A stretch of 64,000 nt of DNA, taken from NCBI GenBank assembly GCA_020637675.1, contig JACKKD010000001.1, positions 124,001 through 188,000 on the forward strand, read 5' to 3'. A program made the translations under genes and the position numbers. Below the pieces are notes generated by a model. That model was not told the DNA's origin. It was given only the letters and a program-made list of their open reading frames with translations, and did not search any database. The stretch comes from Paracoccaceae bacterium. GTDB taxonomy: Bacteria > Pseudomonadota > Alphaproteobacteria > Rhodobacterales > Rhodobacteraceae. Positions 60,122-64,000 of this stretch are shown piece by piece. The stretch's first letter is position 1, and each line of letters begins with the position of its first letter.

Positions 60122-61492
60122 TTACATCAACTTCCGCCGCCGTGTCACGCGGATATCCAGATCGGTGATCTTCTTGCGCAGCGTATTGCGGTTGATGCCG
60201 AGGAGATCGGCGCATTTCGCCTGATTGCCGGCCACCGCATCGAGCGCGATCTCGATCAGCGGCCCCTCCATTTCCTTCAGGATACGGGCATAGAGGCCGG
60301 GTGGCGGAAGGCTGTCGTTGTGCAGGGCGAAGTAGCGGCGCAGGTGGCGGGCGATCGAGGCGGAAAGCCGCTCACCCTCGTCTGCCACGCCGGCGTTGAG
60401 GCTCTCGACGGGCGTGGCACCCAGCGCGGCCTCGACCTCGGCCCCGGTGATCTCCGGCTCCACCGAGGTCACGACCAGGCGCCGAAGCGTGTTCTCGAGC
60501 TGGCGGACGTTGCCGGGCCAGCGGTAGGCGCGGATGAGCGAGACCGCCTCCCTCGCAAGCCGGCGCGCCGTAGCCCCGTCGCGTTCGACACGCGCGAGGA
60601 AATGTTCGGCAAGAAGCGGGATGTCCTCCACCCGCTCCCTGAGTGCGGGCACGGCGAGAGTGACGCCGCCGATACGGTAGTAGAGGTCGCCGCGGAACGT
60701 GCCCGCCTCGAGTCGTGCGGCAAGTACCTTCTGGGTCGTCGCGATGATTCGCGGGGCATTCTCCGGAAGCGCGTCGAGCAGCCGCACGATCCGCCCCTGC
60801 GTCTCGGCGTCATAGTCGCCGATCTCGTCGAAGACGATCGTGCCGCCCCGCGCCCGTGCCAGCAGCGCCGACGGCCCGTCGATCCCCTGAAGATCGGCCG
60901 CCGCCGCGGTGACGAACGGCATGGTCCGGCGGTCGGAGAAGTCGTGGATCGCCCGTGCGACGAGCGACTTGCCCGTCCCCGATTCGCCGGTGATCAGCAC
61001 CGGGAGGTCGGCGTTCATCACCCGCGCGACCAGCCGATAGAGTGCCTGCATCGCCGGCGTGCGTCCGACAAGCGGCAGGTCGTCGGCGGGCCGGGCCGCC
61101 GCAGGCTCCTGCACCGGGGCGGCGCGGCGCTTCCGGCTCAGCGCGCGCGCGGCGCGCTTCATCAGGTCGGGCAGGTCGAAGGGCTTCGGCAGGTAGTCGT
61201 AGGCTTCGGCTTCGGTCGCCTGGATCGCGGTCATGATCGTGTTCTGCGCAGAGATCACGATGACCGGCAATCCGGGGCGTTCCGCCGCGATCTTCGGCAG
61301 GGCCTCGATCCCGTTGCCGTCGGGCATGACCACGTCGGAAATCACCAGATCGCCCTTGCCTTCCTCCACCCAGCGCATGAGCGTCGTCAGCGACGAGGTC
61401 GCATGGACCTTGCAGCCCGCACGGGTCAGCGCCTGGGTCAGCACGGTGCGGATGGTGCGATCGTCGTCGGCGACAAGTACGGTGCCGTCCAT
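60122..61492 (-). CDS. ntrC: Nitrogen regulator NtrC, Rhodobacter type
   Basis: 456 residues: receiver ([18 protein letters not shown], Asp in [11 protein letters not shown], Lys in LPKPFD), AAA+ domain with Walker [10 protein letters not shown] and Walker [11 protein letters not shown], and Fis HTH ([20 protein letters not shown]). The GAFTGA loop is missing, as in Rhodobacter capsulatus NtrC, which activates the housekeeping sigma factor. ATG 61492 overlaps the ntrB stop by one base. Controls nitrogen assimilation genes. Confidence 0.95.
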   Translation of the reverse strand: MDGTVLVADDDRTIRTVLTQALTRAGCKVHATSSLTTLMRWVEEGKGDLVISDVVMPDGNGIEALPKIAAERPGLPVIVISAQNTIMTAIQATEAEAYDYLPKPFDLPDLMKRAARALSRKRRAAPVQEPAAARPADDLPLVGRTPAMQALYRLVARVMNADLPVLITGESGTGKSLVARAIHDFSDRRTMPFVTAAAADLQGIDGPSALLARARGGTIVFDEIGDYDAETQGRIVRLLDALPENAPRIIATTQKVLAARLEAGTFRGDLYYRIGGVTLAVPALRERVEDIPLLAEHFLARVERDGATARRLAREAVSLIRAYRWPGNVRQLENTLRRLVVTSVEPEITGAEVEAALGATPVESLNAGVADEGERLSASIARHLRRYFALHNDSLPPPGLYARILKEMEGPLIEIALDAVAGNQAKCADLLGINRNTLRKKITDLDIRVTRRRKLM

Positions 61493-62586
61493 CAGACCTT
61501 CTCCTTTGGTGTCGGGGCCGCGGTGCGGGGGGCCACGGGAAGCGACAGGCGAAAGACCGTCCGCCCGGGAACGGAATCCGCGGTGATCCATCCGTCATGG
61601 TCCGCCACGATCTTCGACACCAGCGCAAGGCCGAGGCCCGTGCCGTTCTCGCGGCCCGAGACGAAGGGGTCGAAGATCGACTCCGCGATCTCGGGCGGGA
61701 TGCCGGGGCCGTCGTCGATGATCTCGATCTGCAAGGGCAAGGGGGTGCCGGCGCCGTCGACGCGACGGAGCCGCAGAGAATGGTCGTAGAAGGTATGGAG
61801 CCTGATGGTTCCCGGTTTTCCGCCAGAGGCTTCCGCGGCGTTCTTCAGGAGATTGAGGAGAACCTGAAGAAGCTGATCGGGGTCGCCCACCGTGGGCGGC
61901 AACGAAGGGTCGTAATCCTCGAGGATCGTCATGTGCGCCGCGAAACCCAGGAGCGCGGAGCGCCGCGCCCGGTCGAGGACATCATGGATATTCACCGCCC
62001 GCGCCTCCGGCGGGCGAAGGTTGCCGAACTGCTCGACCTGCTCGAGAAGCTTCAGGATGCGCCGCGTCTCGGCGACGATCAGGTCGGCGAGTTCCACGTC
62101 CTCGGGCGGCAGGTTCATCGACAGTAGCTGCGCGGCCCCGGTGATCCCGGCAAGCGGGTTCTTGATCTCGTGCGCCAGCATCTCCGCCATGCCGATGGCC
62201 GACCGCGCGGCGTGCTTCATGCCCTGTCCGCGGCCGATCCGTTCGGCGAACTCGCGCGGCGAGATGAGCAGGAGCACATGGCCCGGCGCGTCGGCGACCG
62301 GCGCGGCCTGGAGGTTGCAGATCACCGGCGCGCGTTCGCCGGTGCCCACGTCCACATCGTTGATGTAGAGTGAGGACTGGTTGGCGCGGACGCGGGCGAA
62401 GACCTCCTCCAGCGGCGCGGCCACCGCCAGGCGGTCGAAGACGGGCTGGCCCCGCAGCGCGCGGGCCGAGACATTGAGGAAGAGTTCGGCCGCCGGGTTC
62501 ACATCGATCGCACGATCCCCTTCGTCGAGGAGGATGGCGGGAACCGGGAGCGAGGCCCAGAGCGTCGCGGCGGAAGGCAGGCTCAT
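61492..62586 (-). CDS. ntrB: Nitrogen sensor kinase NtrB
   Basis: 364 residues, soluble: N-terminal PAS ([20 protein letters not shown]), H-box [21 protein letters not shown]-box NLLKNAAEA, and G-boxes DDGPGIPP and [12 protein letters not shown]. It phosphorylates NtrC under nitrogen limitation under PII control. ATG overlaps the dusB stop (ATGA). Confidence 0.95.
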   Translation of the reverse strand: MSLPSAATLWASLPVPAILLDEGDRAIDVNPAAELFLNVSARALRGQPVFDRLAVAAPLEEVFARVRANQSSLYINDVDVGTGERAPVICNLQAAPVADAPGHVLLLISPREFAERIGRGQGMKHAARSAIGMAEMLAHEIKNPLAGITGAAQLLSMNLPPEDVELADLIVAETRRILKLLEQVEQFGNLRPPEARAVNIHDVLDRARRSALLGFAAHMTILEDYDPSLPPTVGDPDQLLQVLLNLLKNAAEASGGKPGTIRLHTFYDHSLRLRRVDGAGTPLPLQIEIIDDGPGIPPEIAESIFDPFVSGRENGTGLGLALVSKIVADHDGWITADSVPGRTVFRLSLPVAPRTAAPTPKEKV

Positions 62587-63578
62587 GCGGCACGCCTTTC
62601 CGGCGCCCCGCCAAAGGCGCGGGCGACGAGCGCCAGCACCTCCTCGGCAGAGCCGGCGACGAGCATCCGCGCCCGCAAGGCGGGCGCGACCGCGGCCTCG
62701 TCGGCATACCAGCCGAGGTGCTTCCGTGCGATCCGGACGCCGAGATCGCGCCCGTAGAAGCTCAACATGTCCTCGTAATGGCTTGAAATGTAATCGCCAA
62801 GTGCCGCGCCCTTGGGAACCGCCGGCGCGGGCGCGCCGCTCAGCCCTGCCGCGACCTCGGCAAGCCTCCACGGTGCCCCCCGCGCCCCGCGGCCGATCAT
62901 GACCGCCGCGGCGCCTGACGCGGCCAGTGCGCTGCGGGCGCTGGCGAGGTCGCGGATGTCGCCGTTCGCCACGACCGGGAGGGACACCGCTGCGGCCACG
63001 GCACGGATCGCCGCCCAGTCCGCGGTCCCCGCGTAGAACTGCTGGCGGGTGCGGCCGTGCACGGTGATCATCCGCACGCCGGCAGCCTCGGCGCGCCGGG
63101 CGAGGTCGGGCGCGTTCACGCAGTCGGCGTCCCAGCCGAGACGGCATTTCAGCGTCACCGGCACCTCGACCGCGCCAACCACCGCATCGACGAGGCCCAG
63201 AGCATGGTCGAGGTCGCGCATCAGCGCCGACCCGGAAAGGCCGCCCGTGACCTTCTTCGCGGGGCAGCCCATGTTGATGTCGATCACGCGCGCGCCCATG
63301 TCGGCGACGATGCGCGCGGCCTCCGCCATGGCCCGCGCCTCGCGTCCCGCCAGCTGGACGGAGGTCGGCGTGCCGTCGGCGAGACCGAGGTCGCTGCGCG
63401 CCTTCGCGCGGACCGAGGGCCTTTCCGTGATCAGTTCCCCCGAGGCGACCATCTCCGAAACGACGAGGCCGGCGCCGAACGCGGCCACCCGGCGGCGGAA
63501 CGGCAGGTCGGTGATCCCCGCGAGCGGTGCGAGAAGGACGGACGGATCGACTGCGATGTCGCCGATGGTCAGGGTCAA
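62583..63578 (-). CDS. dusB: tRNA-dihydrouridine synthase DusB (NifR3)
   Basis: 331 residues from TTG 63578, which has AAGGA 8 bp upstream and gives the family start TLTIGDI; the frame extends further upstream without family similarity. FMN TIM-barrel motifs: LLAPLAGITDLPFRR, DINMGCPAKKV with the catalytic Cys, KCRLGWD and HGRTRQQFYAG. It reduces uridine to dihydrouridine in tRNA. First gene of the nifR3-ntrB-ntrC operon known from Rhodobacter. Confidence 0.93.
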   Translation of the reverse strand: MTLTIGDIAVDPSVLLAPLAGITDLPFRRRVAAFGAGLVVSEMVASGELITERPSVRAKARSDLGLADGTPTSVQLAGREARAMAEAARIVADMGARVIDINMGCPAKKVTGGLSGSALMRDLDHALGLVDAVVGAVEVPVTLKCRLGWDADCVNAPDLARRAEAAGVRMITVHGRTRQQFYAGTADWAAIRAVAAAVSLPVVANGDIRDLASARSALAASGAAAVMIGRGARGAPWRLAEVAAGLSGAPAPAVPKGAALGDYISSHYEDMLSFYGRDLGVRIARKHLGWYADEAAVAPALRARMLVAGSAEEVLALVARAFGGAPERRAA

Positions 63579-63769
63579 ACGCCTAATCCTTGTGCAATTG
63601 CCTCCCGGATAATCGGGACGAACGGTTTTCGCAACCGAAACGGCGGGCCCGAGCGCAGCAATACGGCAATTGCCCGAAACTTCGGCACCGGCGGCGCCTT
63701 CGTGCCGGGTCAGGCGGCATTGCCGATGTGCGCGAGCCGGACTAGACGGAGACAAAGGGAGGGCCTCAG
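63579..63769. promoter_or_regulatory. Divergent promoter region of dusB-ntrBC and ispD with two GCAATTGC palindromes
   Basis: The 191-bp spacer contains the palindrome GCAATTGC at 63594-63601 and GGCAATTGCC at 63665-63674. No sigma54 -24/-12 element or clear NtrC site was recognised. The palindromes may bind a regulator of either direction; this is speculative. Confidence 0.35.
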
Positions 63770-64000
63770 TGACCGACACCGCCGCTACCGCCATCGTGAT
63801 CGTCGCCGCCGGCCGGGGCAGCCGCGCCGGTGGCGGCGAACCGAAGCAATGGCGTCGGATCGCGGGGCGCAGCGTGCTCGCGCGGGCGGTTGCCGCCTTC
63901 GCGCAGTTTCCGCGCATCGTCGTCGTCCTCCATCCCGATGACATGCTGCGCGGCGTGGCGGAGTTCGGGGGCCGCGTGACCCTGGTCGCCGGCGGCGAAA
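63770..64000 (+). CDS. ispD: 2-C-methyl-D-erythritol 4-phosphate cytidylyltransferase IspD, N-terminal part (3' end outside window)
   Basis: The visible 77 residues begin at a GTG after GGGAGG and contain the nucleotide-binding signature [18 protein letters not shown] and [11 protein letters not shown]. IspD makes CDP-methylerythritol in the non-mevalonate isoprenoid pathway. In many alphaproteobacteria it is fused to IspF, which cannot be judged because the gene runs past the window end. Confidence 0.9.

Overview
The window looks like chromosome from a Rhodobacterales (Rhodobacteraceae/Paracoccaceae) alphaproteobacterium. The basis is the high GC content, tightly packed operons with ATGA overlaps, and the right-hand gene order ispD, dusB(nifR3)-ntrB-ntrC-ntrY-ntrX, trkA-trkH, hfq-hflX. 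The NtrC and NtrX proteins lack the GAFTGA loop, as known for Rhodobacter-type NtrC. No rRNA, tRNA, CRISPR array, insertion sequence or prophage was seen.

Left part (1-12 kb): the tail of a sensor histidine kinase, then a hydroxyproline uptake and catabolism island. A minus-strand operon runs from a polar amino acid ABC transporter (binding protein, two permeases, ATPase) through a FAD D-amino acid (D-hydroxyproline) dehydrogenase, 4-hydroxyproline epimerase, aconitase-X cis-3-hydroxyproline dehydratase and a trans-3-hydroxyproline dehydratase-like protein. A pyrroline-2-carboxylate reductase-like gene, a DapA-family deaminase and a GntR/FCD regulator follow. Together they could handle trans-4-, trans-3- and cis-3-hydroxyproline.

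12-24 kb: a divergent LysR-centred cluster. One arm encodes two flavin 2-hydroxyacid oxidases/dehydrogenases, an amidinotransferase/DDAH-fold hydrolase and an M20 amidohydrolase. The other arm encodes a complete polyamine-type ABC transporter and a ThDP decarboxylase of the 5-guanidino-2-oxopentanoate type. I read this as catabolism of an arginine-derived 2-hydroxy/2-oxo guanidino acid. A CGTTTGCCG motif shared by both promoter regions is a candidate LysR site.

24-32 kb: a TctD/TctE two-component system with an extra periplasmic binding protein, divergent from a TctCBA tripartite carboxylate transporter operon that continues into AtuA-family (DUF1446) and DUF4387 genes.

32-41 kb: a nitric-oxide response and respiration region. 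It has a hemerythrin and DUF2478 pair, an NsrR-type Rrf2 regulator and DUF6522, then an FNR box in front of an eight-gene operon. That operon encodes a small membrane subunit, a CuA subunit II, a heme-copper subunit I without the active-site tyrosine (eNOR-like), a CtaB-like prenyltransferase, a SCO-like protein, an unusual cytochrome b / 2x[4Fe-4S] / MvhD-like fusion, an unknown anchored protein and a bacteriohemerythrin.

41-48 kb: an XRE-cupin regulator divergent from a histidinol-dehydrogenase-family gene (HpsN-like) and a second spermidine/putrescine-type ABC transporter.

48-51.6 kb: a second, partly decayed NO-defence locus. It has DUF488, an AhpD-like protein, a second hemerythrin, a group III truncated globin, an NsrR remnant, a hexameric tyrosine-coordinated heme protein, a second DUF6522 and an orphan degenerate CuA-like protein. 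Both NO loci share a 15-bp GGTATNGTAAATACC-like box.

51.6-64 kb: conserved housekeeping genes hflX-hfq, trkH-trkA, ntrX-ntrY, ntrC-ntrB-dusB and the start of ispD.
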